From: Synechococcus sp. Cruz-7E5
GTDB lineage: Bacteria > Cyanobacteriota > Cyanobacteriia > PCC-6307 > Cyanobiaceae
DNA length: 64,000 nt
Assembly (NCBI RefSeq): GCF_024345995.1
Contig: NZ_JAGQCE010000002.1
Location: 62,001 to 126,000, forward strand
Direction of reading: 5' to 3'
The notes below the pieces were generated by a model that was not told the origin of the DNA, did no database searches, and worked only from the letters and a program-made list of their open reading frames with translations. A program made the position numbers and the translations under genes. Within the stretch, counting starts at the first letter, position 1, and the number at the start of each line of letters is the position of its first letter. Shown here piece after piece: positions 47,310 through 56,753 of this stretch.

Positions 47310-47960
47310 ATGTTTACCGGTCTGGTTCAGGCGGTGGGCCGCCTGCGGCGCCACGCCCATGGCGTGACCATCGAGGGCCTGAGCGGCCTGGATCCCCTGG
47401 CCCTTGGTGACAGCGTGGCGGTGGACGGGGTCTGCCTCACTGTCAGTGCCCTGATGGTGGATGGCTTCCGAGCCGATGTCAGTGAGGAGACGCTGCGGCG
47501 CAGCACCCTGGCCGCCAAGGCCGAGGCCGGTGCGGCCGTGAATCTGGAGCCGGCGCTGCGGCTTTCGGATCGCTTGGGGGGGCACCTGGTCAGCGGCCAT
47601 GTCGATGGCGTGGGTGAAGTGCTGGCGGTGATGCAGGCCGCTGGCTCCTGGCGGCTGGAGCTTGCCTGGGAGGATCCCGCCTATGGCCGCTATGTCTGCG
47701 ACAAAGCCAGCGTGGCCGTCGACGGCATCAGCCTGACGGTGGCGGGCAGCAGCCCTGCCGGGGAGCGCTTCTGGATCGCTGTCATCCCCCACACCTGGGG
47801 GAGCACCACCCTGCTGCAGCGGCAGGTGGGCGACCGGGTCAACCTGGAGGCGGATCTCCTGGCGAAGTACACAGAACGCTTGCTGCAGCATGAATCGCAC
47901 CCTCGGGCTTCGGCGCCGCCCCTGAACCGGTCCTGGCTGGCGGAGCATGGTTGGGGCTGA
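47310..47960 (+). CDS. ribE: riboflavin synthase, alpha subunit
   Basis: Converts two 6,7-dimethyl-8-ribityllumazine molecules to riboflavin plus a pyrimidine. The protein has 216 residues in two lumazine-binding repeats: MFTGLVQAVG with LGDSVAVDGVCLTV and GGHLVSGHVDGVG in the first, and ASVAVDGISLTV with TTLLQRQVGDRVNLEADLLAKY in the second. ATG at 47310, 55 bases from the divergent DUF151 gene. The stop codon lies within the loop of a long inverted repeat. Confidence 0.96.
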   Translation: MFTGLVQAVGRLRRHAHGVTIEGLSGLDPLALGDSVAVDGVCLTVSALMVDGFRADVSEETLRRSTLAAKAEAGAAVNLEPALRLSDRLGGHLVSGHVDGVGEVLAVMQAAGSWRLELAWEDPAYGRYVCDKASVAVDGISLTVAGSSPAGERFWIAVIPHTWGSTTLLQRQVGDRVNLEADLLAKYTERLLQHESHPRASAPPLNRSWLAEHGWG

Positions 47961-47980
47961 ACAGGGGCAGCCAGGACCGG
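47927..47980. repeat. 13-bp perfect inverted repeat spanning the ribE stop
   Basis: Arm CCGGTCCTGGCTG at 47927-47939 and its exact complement at 47968-47980 enclose a 28-base spacer with the ribE stop codon. No T tract follows on either side. Termination, mRNA stabilisation and a protein-binding site are all possible. Confidence 0.7.
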
Positions 47981-48070
47981 CATGGGTTCCCGGGGCTTCT
48001 GGCGCTGCTCAGGCTGGTCGGCCCTGAGACTCGCCCTAGCCTGATTGACGTCGACGCTGACTGGGCAACC

Positions 48071-48667
48071 ATGACCACGCCGCTCCCGCCCCTGCGCCCT
48101 CTCGATCAGCGTCAGGTGGCCGCCCTGCGCACCTTCACCATCGCCGAAGGGGTGCTGATGCTGGTGCTGGGGGTGCTGGCGCTGCTGTTTCCGGTTGTGG
48201 CCTCCTTCTGGATCACGGCGATGGTTGCCCTGGCCTTCCTGGTGGGTGGTCTGGTGGGTTGGATCGACAACCTGGTGAGGGCCCGTCAGCTCAGCCGCCG
48301 CCACACCTTCTGGCGGCTTGTGGTTTCGACCCTGTTCCTGGTGACCGGCGGCTGGATGATCTCCCAGTTCCGCGGAGGGCCGCTGCAGGTGGCCGATCAG
48401 GTGGCGGCCCTTTCCCTGGCAGTAGGCGTGGTCTTTCTGGTGGAAGGTCTGGTGGCGGTGCTGGTGGCGATCAGCCATCGGGGCGCGCCTGGCTGGGCCT
48501 GGGGCCTGCTCAACGGCCTGGTCACCCTGGTGCTCGGAGCCTTGATCCTGTCGATGAAACTGGGGGGTCAGCTCTCGGTGCTGGGGATCCTGGTGGGGGT
48601 GAGCTTCCTGTTCAGCGGTGTCGACCTGCTGGCCTTCGGCGCCGGATTCCATCCTGACGAGGATTGA
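48071..48667 (+). CDS. HdeD/DUF308-like membrane protein
   Basis: A 198-residue protein with six predicted helices in three hairpins (TIAEGVLMLVLGVLALLFP, FWITAMVALAFLVGGLVG, GVVFLVEGLVAVLVA, LLNGLVTLVLGALIL, LGILVGVSFLFSGVDLLAFGAG). The repeated G-x-x-x-L-x-x-G-x-x-x-L pattern is that of the HdeD/DUF308 family, associated with acid and membrane stress in enterobacteria. ATG at 48071 is chosen; the open frame upstream is not conserved-looking. Substrate and function are unknown. Confidence 0.82.
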   Translation: MTTPLPPLRPLDQRQVAALRTFTIAEGVLMLVLGVLALLFPVVASFWITAMVALAFLVGGLVGWIDNLVRARQLSRRHTFWRLVVSTLFLVTGGWMISQFRGGPLQVADQVAALSLAVGVVFLVEGLVAVLVAISHRGAPGWAWGLLNGLVTLVLGALILSMKLGGQLSVLGILVGVSFLFSGVDLLAFGAGFHPDED

Positions 48668-48694
48668 ATCGCAGCCTGGTTGCTGCCCCGATCT

Positions 48695-49120
48695 TCAGGG
48701 ATGGGCCGGTGATGTAGGGCCGGTTTCGGCATCTCCAGCGTCGCCATCAACGGAGAGCAACCAGATAGAGCCGGTTTCATGGTGGATCTGGATGTGAAAC
48801 TCCTGCCCGGGCTCCAACCCCATGCGACGGGTGTAGGCATGGCCGATCAGCAGGTTGCCGTTGCCATGCACGCGGGTGCGGAACTCGGCCTGACGCCCCT
48901 TGCTCGCCCCGGAGCTGGCCGCACTTCCCCCCAGCCGGTAGCCCTTGGCTTCCACCAGAGCCCTGTAAAAGCTCTTCTTGAGGACCCGTCCCCCCGGGCT
49001 CACGTAGCCGCAGCCCCGGGCGATTTCATCTTCCGAGCAGTTGCTCAGGGAGCGGGCCTTGTCGAGCAACTCCTTGCCCTGGAGCATGGTTCTGCCGAGT
49101 GACGGCATGACGTTCGACAT
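48695..49120 (-). CDS. cyAbrB-type transcription regulator
   Basis: A 141-residue member of the cyanobacterial AbrB family, whose DNA-binding domain is C-terminal. The N-terminal part (GKELLDKARSLSNCSEDEIARGCGYVS, FYRALVEAKGYRLGG) is conserved in cyAbrB. The C-terminal AbrB-like fold is AEFRTRVHGNGNLLIGHAYTRRMGLEPGQEFHIQI. Family members regulate nitrogen and carbon genes. ATG at 49120 or 49087. It is upstream of the HdeD-like gene convergently and 60 bases beyond the end of ctaE on the same strand. Confidence 0.9.
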   Translation of the reverse strand: MSNVMPSLGRTMLQGKELLDKARSLSNCSEDEIARGCGYVSPGGRVLKKSFYRALVEAKGYRLGGSAASSGASKGRQAEFRTRVHGNGNLLIGHAYTRRMGLEPGQEFHIQIHHETGSIWLLSVDGDAGDAETGPTSPAHP

Positions 49121-49180
49121 GGTTTTGACAGTCCTAGCTCCGATTGTGGCCAGGGGGATGCAGATTCGGCAAGGGTCCCT

Positions 49181-49825
49181 TCAAAGCAGGTAGAGAATGC
49201 CGTAAAGAACTAACCAGATTCCATCGACGAAGTGCCAGTAGAGCTCGGCGGCTTCAACGCCGAAGTGATGATCGGCCGTGAATCGTCCGGGGGTGCGGGC
49301 TTGCCACCAGACGATCAGAATCATCAGAGCCCCCAGCGATACGTGCAGACCGTGGAATCCAGTCAGGGCATAGAAGGTGCTGGCATAGAGATTGTCGGTG
49401 AGGCCGAAGGGTAGTGAAAAGTACTCCACCATCTGGCCTCCGAGGAAAGCCAGGCCCAGCCCCGCTGTGATCAGCAACCAGAGGCGGCAGGCCCCGAGCT
49501 GATCGTGGCGCAGTTCCTTGGCGGCGCGGTGAAAGGTGAAGCTGCTCAACACCAGCAGCACGGTGTTGATCGTGGGGAGGATCAGCTCAAGCTCGTAGAC
49601 CGCACCGGCTGGCAGTGGATTCACGGCCCGGAAGGTCAGGTAGGCGGCGAAGAAGCCTGCGAAGGTCATGCCGTCGGCCACCAGGAATGTGGCCAGGCCG
49701 AACATGCGGTGGTCGGGATGGCCGTTCTCGGTCGCAACCTGGGCCAAGGGCGCCGATCCGTCAGGCAGTGGCGGGGCGAGGGTGTTGGAGGGAGATTGAT
49801 CCGAGCTGGGGGAGAAGGCTGTCAT
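49181..49825 (-). CDS. ctaE: cytochrome c oxidase subunit III
   Basis: Membrane subunit of the aa3-type terminal oxidase. The 214-residue protein has five hydrophobic segments, typical of the shorter cyanobacterial subunit III; FLVADGMTFAGFFAAYLTFRAV and FYALTGFHGLHVSLGALMILIVWW are the conserved blocks, the latter with the GxHxxHV element. Third gene of the minus-strand ctaC-ctaD-ctaE unit, 88 bases after ctaD. Confidence 0.95.
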   Translation of the reverse strand: MTAFSPSSDQSPSNTLAPPLPDGSAPLAQVATENGHPDHRMFGLATFLVADGMTFAGFFAAYLTFRAVNPLPAGAVYELELILPTINTVLLVLSSFTFHRAAKELRHDQLGACRLWLLITAGLGLAFLGGQMVEYFSLPFGLTDNLYASTFYALTGFHGLHVSLGALMILIVWWQARTPGRFTADHHFGVEAAELYWHFVDGIWLVLYGILYLL

Positions 49826-49913
49826 TGGGCTCCTGGCGATGAAGGAGGAAATCAGGGATGGCTGGACGTAAGGCTGGGCCTGCAGTCATCGCGACGGCCA
49901 GGCCATGACCTGA

Positions 49914-51584
49914 TCATTGACCGCTGGACCAGATCTCGCGGCCGGTAGCGGCTCCGAGATCGATCTGGCCAGGCTGAACCCCATAGCCGTAGGGGTGCTG
50001 CACCAAAGGGGCTTCTCCTTTCCAGTTTTCCACCGGTGGAGGCGAGCTGGTGAGCCACTCAGGTGTGAGAGCGTTCCAGGGGTTGTCGCCGGCTACACGG
50101 CCGGAGAAGGCACTCCAGAACACGTTGATCAGAAACGGCAGGGTGCTCACTGCCATCAGCAGAGCGCCGACACTGCTGATCTGATTCATCAGTGTGAACT
50201 GGGGATCATATTCGGCGACGCGACGGGGCATGCCGTTGAGGCCGAGCCAGTGCTGGGGAGCAAAGCAGAGGTTGAAACCGATGAAGGTGATCAGAAAGTG
50301 GAACCGGCCGAGGTCTTCATTAAGCATCCGACCGGTGAATTTCGGGAACCAGTGGTAAATGGATCCGAAGATCACAAACACCGTTCCGCCGTAAACAACA
50401 TAGTGGAAATGCCCAACGACGAAGTAAGTGTCGTGAACGTGGATATCAAAGGGCACCTGGGCCAGGGCCACGCCGGTGATACCTCCAAAGACAAAGTGAA
50501 CGATGAAGGCGCAAGAGAACAGCATCGCGCTGTTCAGGGCGATCTTGCCTCCCCAGAGGGTCGCTAGCCAGTTGAAGAATTTGATGCCGGTGGGCACGGC
50601 GATGAAGGCGGTGGCAATCGTGAAGAACAGGCGCATCCAGGGCGGTGTGGCGCTGGTGAACATGTGGTGGGCCCAGACGATCAGCCCCAGGAACACGATG
50701 CCCAGAATCGAGTACACCATTGTGGTGTAACCGAACAGCGGTTTGCGGGCGTGCACCGGCAGGATCTCACTCACCAGTCCGAAGGCAGGGAGCACCATGA
50801 TGTACACGGCAGGGTGGGAGTAAAACCAGAAGAGGTGCTGATAGACAACCGCGTTGCCGCCCAGGGCAGGATTGAAGAAACCTGTGTGGGCAATGATGTC
50901 GAAGCTGAGCAGCACCAGAGTGCCTGCCAGAACCGGCGTGGAGAGAACCACCAGAATGCTGGTGCCCAGCATGGCCCAGCAGTACATCGGCAGCTGCATC
51001 ATCTTCAGGCCTGGCCTGCGCATCTTCAGGACCGTGGCGATGAAGTTGATGCCACCGAAGATGGAGCTGCCGCCCAGCAGCAGCACGCTCAGAATCCAGA
51101 CAACCTGACCCGCCGCGGGAGTGGTCAGGCTGAGGGGTGGGTAGGCCGTCCAGCCTGACTGGGCCGCACCGGCGATGAAGTAACTGGCGATCAGCAGGAA
51201 ACCTGCCGGCGGAATCAGCCAGAAGGCCACGGCATTGAGCCGCGGGAAAGCCATGTCGCGGGCACCGACATAAAATGGAATCAGGTAGTTTCCGAAAGCA
51301 CCGTTCACCACTGGCACGATCCAGAGAAAGATCATCACCGTGCCGTGTAGGGTCAGCACCTCGTTGTAGGTTTCCCGGCTGATGAAATCCGAGATCGGGC
51401 TCACCAGCTCAACCCGGATCATCCCGGCCAGTGCTCCGCCGACTAGATAGAAGAAGAAGCCTGCCACCATGTATTGCAGGCCGATCACCTTGTGATCAAG
51501 GCTGAAGCTGAGATAACGCAGCCAACCCTCGGGCTGAAGCCCAGGCGGCGAAGAACTGGTCTGAGGCGGAAGAGCGATGGTCAT
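49914..51584 (-). CDS. ctaD: cytochrome c oxidase subunit I
   Basis: Catalytic subunit carrying heme a and the heme a3-CuB centre. 556 residues, 12 helices expected. The CuB/heme site is in YQHLFWFYSHPAVYIMVLPAFG (HPxVY, with the cross-linked His-Tyr) and WAHHMFTS; GHFHYVVYGGTVF carries the last heme ligands. The C-terminal tail is extended and soluble (ENWKGEAPLVQHPYGYG). Second gene of the cluster, 89 bases from ctaC. Start ATG 51584. Confidence 0.97.
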   Translation of the reverse strand: MTIALPPQTSSSPPGLQPEGWLRYLSFSLDHKVIGLQYMVAGFFFYLVGGALAGMIRVELVSPISDFISRETYNEVLTLHGTVMIFLWIVPVVNGAFGNYLIPFYVGARDMAFPRLNAVAFWLIPPAGFLLIASYFIAGAAQSGWTAYPPLSLTTPAAGQVVWILSVLLLGGSSIFGGINFIATVLKMRRPGLKMMQLPMYCWAMLGTSILVVLSTPVLAGTLVLLSFDIIAHTGFFNPALGGNAVVYQHLFWFYSHPAVYIMVLPAFGLVSEILPVHARKPLFGYTTMVYSILGIVFLGLIVWAHHMFTSATPPWMRLFFTIATAFIAVPTGIKFFNWLATLWGGKIALNSAMLFSCAFIVHFVFGGITGVALAQVPFDIHVHDTYFVVGHFHYVVYGGTVFVIFGSIYHWFPKFTGRMLNEDLGRFHFLITFIGFNLCFAPQHWLGLNGMPRRVAEYDPQFTLMNQISSVGALLMAVSTLPFLINVFWSAFSGRVAGDNPWNALTPEWLTSSPPPVENWKGEAPLVQHPYGYGVQPGQIDLGAATGREIWSSGQ

Positions 51585-51673
51585 GGGGGCGAGCGGCGAA
51601 GCGGTGGGGGAAAACTGAGCTGCTGGATTGCCGGAGGCTGGGGCCTTCAGGCCCGCTCAGCGCGGCCGCCAGA

Positions 51674-52573
51674 TCAGCCGGTGGAGCTGGTGCTGGGAGC
51701 GATGGCCACGGTGGCTGTGTTGTTCTTCTCGAACCAGGTTGCGAACTCGTCTGGCTCATGCACCACCACTGTGGAGCGCATGCCGCCGTGGTACGGGCCG
51801 CAAAGCTCAGCGCAGATGATCGGATAACTGCCGGCCTTGATCGGGGTGAATGTAAGCAGGGTCGGCTGCCCGGGGATGATGTCCTGCTTGAGACGAAACT
51901 CGGGCACCCAGAAGGCATGGATGACATCGCGGGCCTCCATGCGTAACTCAACAGGTTGACCCTTCTGAACATGCAGCTCGCCGCTGGTGATGTCGCCCTG
52001 CGGGTAATGGAACAGGAAGGCGAACTGGAGTGCGGTCACTTCGACTGGGAGAGCTGGCCCAGCCGAGATCTGGCCGGACCCGATTCCACCCCAGATCCGT
52101 TTGGAAGGCTCAGGGGGAGTGCCGAGAACGGAGGCCTGGATCACGGCACCTGAGCTGCCATCGCTCGCCTGCGGCGCCATCGCCGCGCCATGCATGGAGT
52201 GGGGATCGCTGAGGGGAACCATGCCACCCATGCGGTCATAGATGTCGTAGCTGTAAATGCCAACGAACAGCACCACGATCGCTGGAATTGCGGTCCAGAA
52301 AATCTCCAGCTGCAGATTTCCCTCGACGGCTGCGCCATCTCCAGTCTCACCGTCGCGGCGGCGGAAACGGATCAAGCTGAATAACAGAAGCCCAAAAATT
52401 CCGATGAACAGGATGCTGCCAATGCTGAAAAGCACCTTGAACAGCTGGTCGTAAATCGGCGCATTCAAGCTGGCTGCAACTGGCAGCAGTTCAACGTTCT
52501 GGCCAATCCAGAGGCCAGTGAGCACAAGGGCCATTCCCAGAACGAGGCTGAGAATGGCTGAGGGGATCGGCAC
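51674..52573 (-). CDS. ctaC: cytochrome c oxidase subunit II
   Basis: CuA-containing electron entry subunit. Two N-terminal helices are followed by a cupredoxin domain with ICAELCGPYHGGM, holding both Cys, the His and the Met ligands of CuA. The domain insert around AVIQASVLGTPPEPSKRIWG is longer than in many bacteria. GTG at 52573 gives a signal-like N-terminus (VPIPSAILSLVLGMALVLTG), 299 residues; GTG at 52591 is an alternative. Divergent from ctaA, 200 bases away. Confidence 0.93.
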   Translation of the reverse strand: MPIPSAILSLVLGMALVLTGLWIGQNVELLPVAASLNAPIYDQLFKVLFSIGSILFIGIFGLLLFSLIRFRRRDGETGDGAAVEGNLQLEIFWTAIPAIVVLFVGIYSYDIYDRMGGMVPLSDPHSMHGAAMAPQASDGSSGAVIQASVLGTPPEPSKRIWGGIGSGQISAGPALPVEVTALQFAFLFHYPQGDITSGELHVQKGQPVELRMEARDVIHAFWVPEFRLKQDIIPGQPTLLTFTPIKAGSYPIICAELCGPYHGGMRSTVVVHEPDEFATWFEKNNTATVAIAPSTSSTG

Positions 52574-52773
52574 GACTGGAACAAAGCTCACTCCACCATA
52601 TGGGGATCGCCGGCGTGGCGCTCGTGGCTGTCCGCAGGCCTTCGGTGTGCGTTGAAAACCTGTGAGGAACTCAGCACATGATGGCGAGTCGTTGCTGTTG
52701 GGCCCTGGCCGAGCACGTGAGTGCTTCCCCACAACCGGACGGCAGCACCAACCGTGATCGCTAGCTTTCGCAG

Positions 52774-53769
52774 ATGCGATCCGCCCGTCTAACCACTCTC
52801 CTGACTTCCCATCTCGTGGTGGCGCTGATCGCCTTGGTGGGCATCGGTGGAGCCACCAGGGTCATGGAAGCCGGCCTGGCCTGTCCAGACTGGCCACTTT
52901 GTTACGGCACCTTCCTGCCGGGCCGCCAGATGAACCTTCAGGTCTTCCTGGAGTGGTTTCACCGGCTGGATGCCTTTCTTGTCGGGCTGGCTCTGGTGGC
53001 CCTCCAGGTGGTTGTGCTCAGGCGGCCCGCCGGCAGGCGTCCGGTCTGGCTGATCGCTGCCAGCGCAGCCGCTCTTGGCCTTGTGGCGGTGCAGGGCTTG
53101 CTCGGCGCTCTCACTGTCACCCAGCTTCTCCGTTTCGATGTGGTGACTGCCCACCTCTCCACCGCCCTCGTGCTTGTTGCCCTGGTGAGTGCCATCCACC
53201 AGGGACTGGCTGATTGTGAACTGCTGGCCCCTTCCTCCATGGCCCAGCCAGCCGCTGCCCGGGCCCGGTTTGCAGAGCCGATAGTTGCTTCGCCTCTGGC
53301 CTGGCTTGGGCGCAACGGTTGGTGGCTGGCCTCCGCCATCACCGCTCTGGCTGTTTTCATCCAGGCTGTCAGCGGTGCGCTGATGGCCACCCAGTGGGCC
53401 TCTGGCAGCTGCCTGAGGTCAGGTGTGGCCTGCGGCTGGCTGGCCCTGCACCGTCAATTGGCTACTCCCGTGGCGGCCTCTGTGCTGGTGCTGGCGGCTG
53501 CCCACCTGCTGGTGAGCCGGAAACGGAGTCGACAAGGCCCCTATGCCCTCGCCGCGCTTCTGCTGGTTTGCCTGCAGATCGCCCTTGGGGTGCTCACGCT
53601 TCGCCTCTCCCTGGCGGTGCCGTTGGTCACGGTGGCCCACCAGCTCACCGCCGCCCTGCTGGTGGCGGTGCTCAGCGCTCTGGCGATGCTCCACCGGCCG
53701 ATCCCCTCCTCCGAGGCAATCACCTCCGTCCAGCCCCAGAACGCCCGTCTCGAGTCCTGCCATGGTTAG
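52774..53769 (+). CDS. ctaA: heme A synthase (COX15-like)
   Basis: Oxidises the heme O methyl to the formyl of heme A. 331 residues, eight helices. [18 protein letters not shown] and [12 protein letters not shown] carry the conserved Glu/His region of the N-terminal half, and [14 protein letters not shown] and [13 protein letters not shown] the C-terminal heme-ligand histidines. Cys pairs ([15 protein letters not shown]) are present as in COX15/CtaA. Divergent to ctaC; its end overlaps ctaB by 8 bases. Confidence 0.95.
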   Translation: MRSARLTTLLTSHLVVALIALVGIGGATRVMEAGLACPDWPLCYGTFLPGRQMNLQVFLEWFHRLDAFLVGLALVALQVVVLRRPAGRRPVWLIAASAAALGLVAVQGLLGALTVTQLLRFDVVTAHLSTALVLVALVSAIHQGLADCELLAPSSMAQPAAARARFAEPIVASPLAWLGRNGWWLASAITALAVFIQAVSGALMATQWASGSCLRSGVACGWLALHRQLATPVAASVLVLAAAHLLVSRKRSRQGPYALAALLLVCLQIALGVLTLRLSLAVPLVTVAHQLTAALLVAVLSALAMLHRPIPSSEAITSVQPQNARLESCHG

Positions 53770-54760
53770 CGCCACCAGCCTCAGCCCCCAGCTCAGCAGC
53801 CGCGACCAGGTGGTCCCTTCCCGAGCCAAGGTGCGCTTGCCACCCTGGCTCGAAATCGCCAAACCCAGGCTGATTCCCCTGCTCCTGGCCACCACCCTTG
53901 GAGGAATGGCCCTCTCCGAGGGCTGGCCGATGACGGCACCGCGGCTGGCCTGCACCCTCGGAGGTGGCGCCCTGGCCTCTGCGGCTGCCGGGGTTCTCAA
54001 TTGCCTCTGGGAGCAGGAGCTTGATGGGCGCATGCTGCGCACCAGCGGCCGTGCCCTGCCCTCAGGCCGGCTTTCAGCCGCCACCGCCTTCGCCGTGGCG
54101 GTCTCCCTCACTTGCGCGGCTGCCCTGCTGCTTGTGAGCGGCGTGAATTGTCTGGCTGCTGGGCTTTCCCTGCTGGGCCTGTGCAGCTATGTGCTGCTGT
54201 ACACCGCCCTGCTCAAGCCCCGCACCACCCAGAACATCGTCATCGGTGGGGTGGCCGGAGCGATCCCCCCTCTGGTGGGCGCTGCTGCAGCCACCGGCCA
54301 TGTGGGTCTGGGCGGCTGGTGGCTGTTCGGCCTGGTGATGCTCTGGACCCCGGCCCATTTCTGGGCGCTGGCCCTCCTGCTCAAGGAGGACTACCGCTCG
54401 GTCGGGATTCCCATGCTGCCGGTGGTCAAAGGGACCGAGGTGACCGCAGTGGCGATAGGCCATTACGCCCGCGCCACCGTGCTGGTGAGCCTGCTGGGTG
54501 TGCTCGTACTCCCCACCGGCGGCTGGCTCTACGGCCTGCTGGTGATCCCCTTCAACGCCCGTTTGCTGCAGATGGCCCACACCCTGGGCCTCAATCCCGA
54601 TGAGGTCGCCCCGGCCCGGGGACTGTTCCGCTGGTCGATCCTTTATCTATTCGGCATCTGCCTGCTGCTGCTGCTGGCCAGGCTGCCCGGAGCTGAAACC
54701 TTCAGCCTCCAGACCGGAGAATTGCTGGCTGCTCTCAATCTCCCCTCCCCCGCTTTCTAG
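53762..54760 (+). CDS. ctaB: protoheme IX farnesyltransferase
   Basis: UbiA-family prenyltransferase making heme O from heme B. Length 332 residues. First Asp-rich region is [23 protein letters not shown]; the usual N-x-x-x-D-x-x-x-D is here N...E-Q-E-L-D, with one Glu replacing Asp. The second region is [14 protein letters not shown] after LKED. About nine helices. ATG at 53762 overlaps the ctaA end, so both are translated together. Together with ctaA it supplies heme A for the adjacent ctaCDE oxidase. Confidence 0.95.
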   Translation: MVSATSLSPQLSSRDQVVPSRAKVRLPPWLEIAKPRLIPLLLATTLGGMALSEGWPMTAPRLACTLGGGALASAAAGVLNCLWEQELDGRMLRTSGRALPSGRLSAATAFAVAVSLTCAAALLLVSGVNCLAAGLSLLGLCSYVLLYTALLKPRTTQNIVIGGVAGAIPPLVGAAAATGHVGLGGWWLFGLVMLWTPAHFWALALLLKEDYRSVGIPMLPVVKGTEVTAVAIGHYARATVLVSLLGVLVLPTGGWLYGLLVIPFNARLLQMAHTLGLNPDEVAPARGLFRWSILYLFGICLLLLLARLPGAETFSLQTGELLAALNLPSPAF

Positions 54761-54812
54761 ATTGCAAGCTCCCATTGGCCGGGCCGGTGTGTCAGCAGTA
54801 CAGCCAGAAGCC

Positions 54813-55820
54813 ATGATCCATCTGGATCAGATCAGCAAGGCGTACGGGCCGGTCGTGGCCCTTGATGGCCTCAGCCTTCATGTTCCTGCCGGCAGCCTCT
54901 ATGGCCTGCTTGGACCAAACGGTGCTGGGAAGACCACCGCCCTGCGCATCCTCTGCACCCTGTTGGCCCCGGATGCGGGTGGGGTTCGTGTGGCTGGACT
55001 CGATGCCCTTCAGCAGCCGCGCCAGGTGCGCGAGCGCCTGGGCTATGTGGCCCAGGAGGTGGCGATCGACAAGATTCTCACCGGACGGGAGATGCTGCAC
55101 CTCCAAGGCGCTCTTTACCACCTGGCCGCGCCCCATCTGCGCCAGCGCATCGACGATCTGATCCAGCTTCTGGGTATGGAGGGTTGGATCGACCGTCGCT
55201 GCGGCACTTACTCCGGTGGCATGCGTCGCCGCCTTGATCTGGCCAGCGGCCTGCTGCATCAGCCCTCTGTACTGGTGCTGGATGAACCCACCGTCGGACT
55301 GGATATCGAGAGCCGTGGGGTGATCTGGCAGGTGTTGCGGCAGCTGCGCGACGCAGGCACCACAGTTCTGCTCAGCAGCCATTACCTGGAGGAGATCGAT
55401 GCCCTCGCCGATCGGCTGGCGATCCTTGACGGTGGCCGGGTGATTGCCGAGGGCAGCCCCAGCGAGCTCAAGCGCGCACTTGGAGGCGATCGCGTCACTC
55501 TGCGGGTGCGCGAATTCAGTGATGAGTCGGAGTCGGCCCGGGTGCAGCAGGTGCTGCAGGGCTGCCCTGGCGTGCGCCAGGTGGTGGTCAACCGTGCCCA
55601 GGGACATTCCCTCAACCTGGTGGTGGATGGGGAGGCCGTGATCGAGCAACTGCGCCGCCAATTGAGTGAGGCCGAGCTTTCCGTGTTCTCACTCTCCCAG
55701 AGCCGTCCCAGCCTCGATGACGTCTACCTGCAGGCCACCGGCCGTACGTTGATGGATGCCGAACTTGAGGTGGTCGGCAACCGTGATCCCAAGGCCGAGC
55801 GCAAGCAGGCCATGCGCTGA
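54813..55820 (+). CDS. ABC-2 exporter ATP-binding protein
   Basis: A 335-residue ATPase with Walker A GLLGPNGAGKTTALRIL, Q-loop YVAQEVAIDK, signature YSGGMRRRLDLASGLLHQP, Walker B VLVLDEPTVGLD and switch His SSHYLEEID. The C-terminal 100 residues (VTLRVREFSDESES...) form a DrrA-like extension. It is followed by its permease, 60 bases away. Placement next to ctaB is common in cyanobacteria but a link to oxidase assembly is not established. ATG at 54813. Confidence 0.93.
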   Translation: MIHLDQISKAYGPVVALDGLSLHVPAGSLYGLLGPNGAGKTTALRILCTLLAPDAGGVRVAGLDALQQPRQVRERLGYVAQEVAIDKILTGREMLHLQGALYHLAAPHLRQRIDDLIQLLGMEGWIDRRCGTYSGGMRRRLDLASGLLHQPSVLVLDEPTVGLDIESRGVIWQVLRQLRDAGTTVLLSSHYLEEIDALADRLAILDGGRVIAEGSPSELKRALGGDRVTLRVREFSDESESARVQQVLQGCPGVRQVVVNRAQGHSLNLVVDGEAVIEQLRRQLSEAELSVFSLSQSRPSLDDVYLQATGRTLMDAELEVVGNRDPKAERKQAMR

Positions 55821-55880
55821 GTTCTTCCCCACCATGTCCTGCCCGATCACCCGACCGCCCGCTTCTTCCGTCCCCCGGCC

Positions 55881-56753
55881 ATGACCAGCGCTTCGCCCCT
55901 GACGCTCAACGCCGCCTTGCCCGATCAGGGCCCGGCCCAGCGTTCCGCCTTCGCTGACCTCAGCCAGGAGACCCTGGCCCTCACCCGCCGGTTGTTCCTG
56001 CAGCTGGCCCGACGTCCCTCCACCCTGGTGGCGGGGGTGCTGCAGCCCCTGATCTGGCTGGTGCTGTTCGGGGCGCTCTTCGCCAAGGCTCCGGAAGGTC
56101 TGCTGCCGGATGGCATGAGCTATGGCCGCTTCCTGGGAGCTGGGGTGATCGTCTTCACCGCCTTCAGTGCGGCATTAAACGCCGGACTGCCGGTGATGTT
56201 CGACCGGGAATTCGGCTTCCTGAACCGGCTTCTTGTGGCCCCGCTGCGCTCCCGCAGTTCGATTGTGTTGGCTTCGGTGCTCTACATCACCAGCCTCAGC
56301 CTGGTTCAGAGCCTGGCGATCATGGTCACAGCCTCCCTGCTGGGTTACGGCTGGCCGGGCGGCGCCGGCCTGTTGCTGGTGCTGGTGACCCTGCTGCTTC
56401 TGGTGTTTGCCGTGACGGCCCTCAGCCTGGGGCTCGCCTTCACCCTGCCGGGTCACATCGAGTTGATCGCGGTGATCTTCGTGGCCAACTTGCCCCTGTT
56501 GTTCGCCAGCACCGCGCTGGCTCCGATTTCTTTCATGCCCACCTGGCTGGGCTGGCTTGCGGCCCTGAATCCACTTACCTTCGCCATTGAGCCCATTCGC
56601 GCTGCCTACGCCGGCAGCTTTTCTCTACAGGCGGTCGTCCTGGAAGCCCCCTACGGCGATCTCACAGGTCTCACCTGTCTGGGCATACTCGCCGCTCTTG
56701 CCCTAGGCCTCTTTCTCCTGATCCGCCCTGTTTTGGATCGCAAACTCAGTTGA
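55881..56753 (+). CDS. ABC-2 type permease
   Basis: A 290-residue membrane protein with six hydrophobic segments: FLQLARRPSTLVAGVLQPLIWLVLFGALF, then VIVFTAFSAALNAGLPVMFDREFGFLNRLLVAPL with the amphipathic coupling-helix region, VLYITSLSLVQSLAIMVTA, LLLLVFAVTALSLGLAF and IAVIFVANLPLLFASTA. It is the partner of the preceding ATPase (DrrB-like). The exported substrate is not known. Its stop overlaps the TTG of the next gene (TTGA). Confidence 0.92.
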   Translation: MTSASPLTLNAALPDQGPAQRSAFADLSQETLALTRRLFLQLARRPSTLVAGVLQPLIWLVLFGALFAKAPEGLLPDGMSYGRFLGAGVIVFTAFSAALNAGLPVMFDREFGFLNRLLVAPLRSRSSIVLASVLYITSLSLVQSLAIMVTASLLGYGWPGGAGLLLVLVTLLLLVFAVTALSLGLAFTLPGHIELIAVIFVANLPLLFASTALAPISFMPTWLGWLAALNPLTFAIEPIRAAYAGSFSLQAVVLEAPYGDLTGLTCLGILAALALGLFLLIRPVLDRKLS

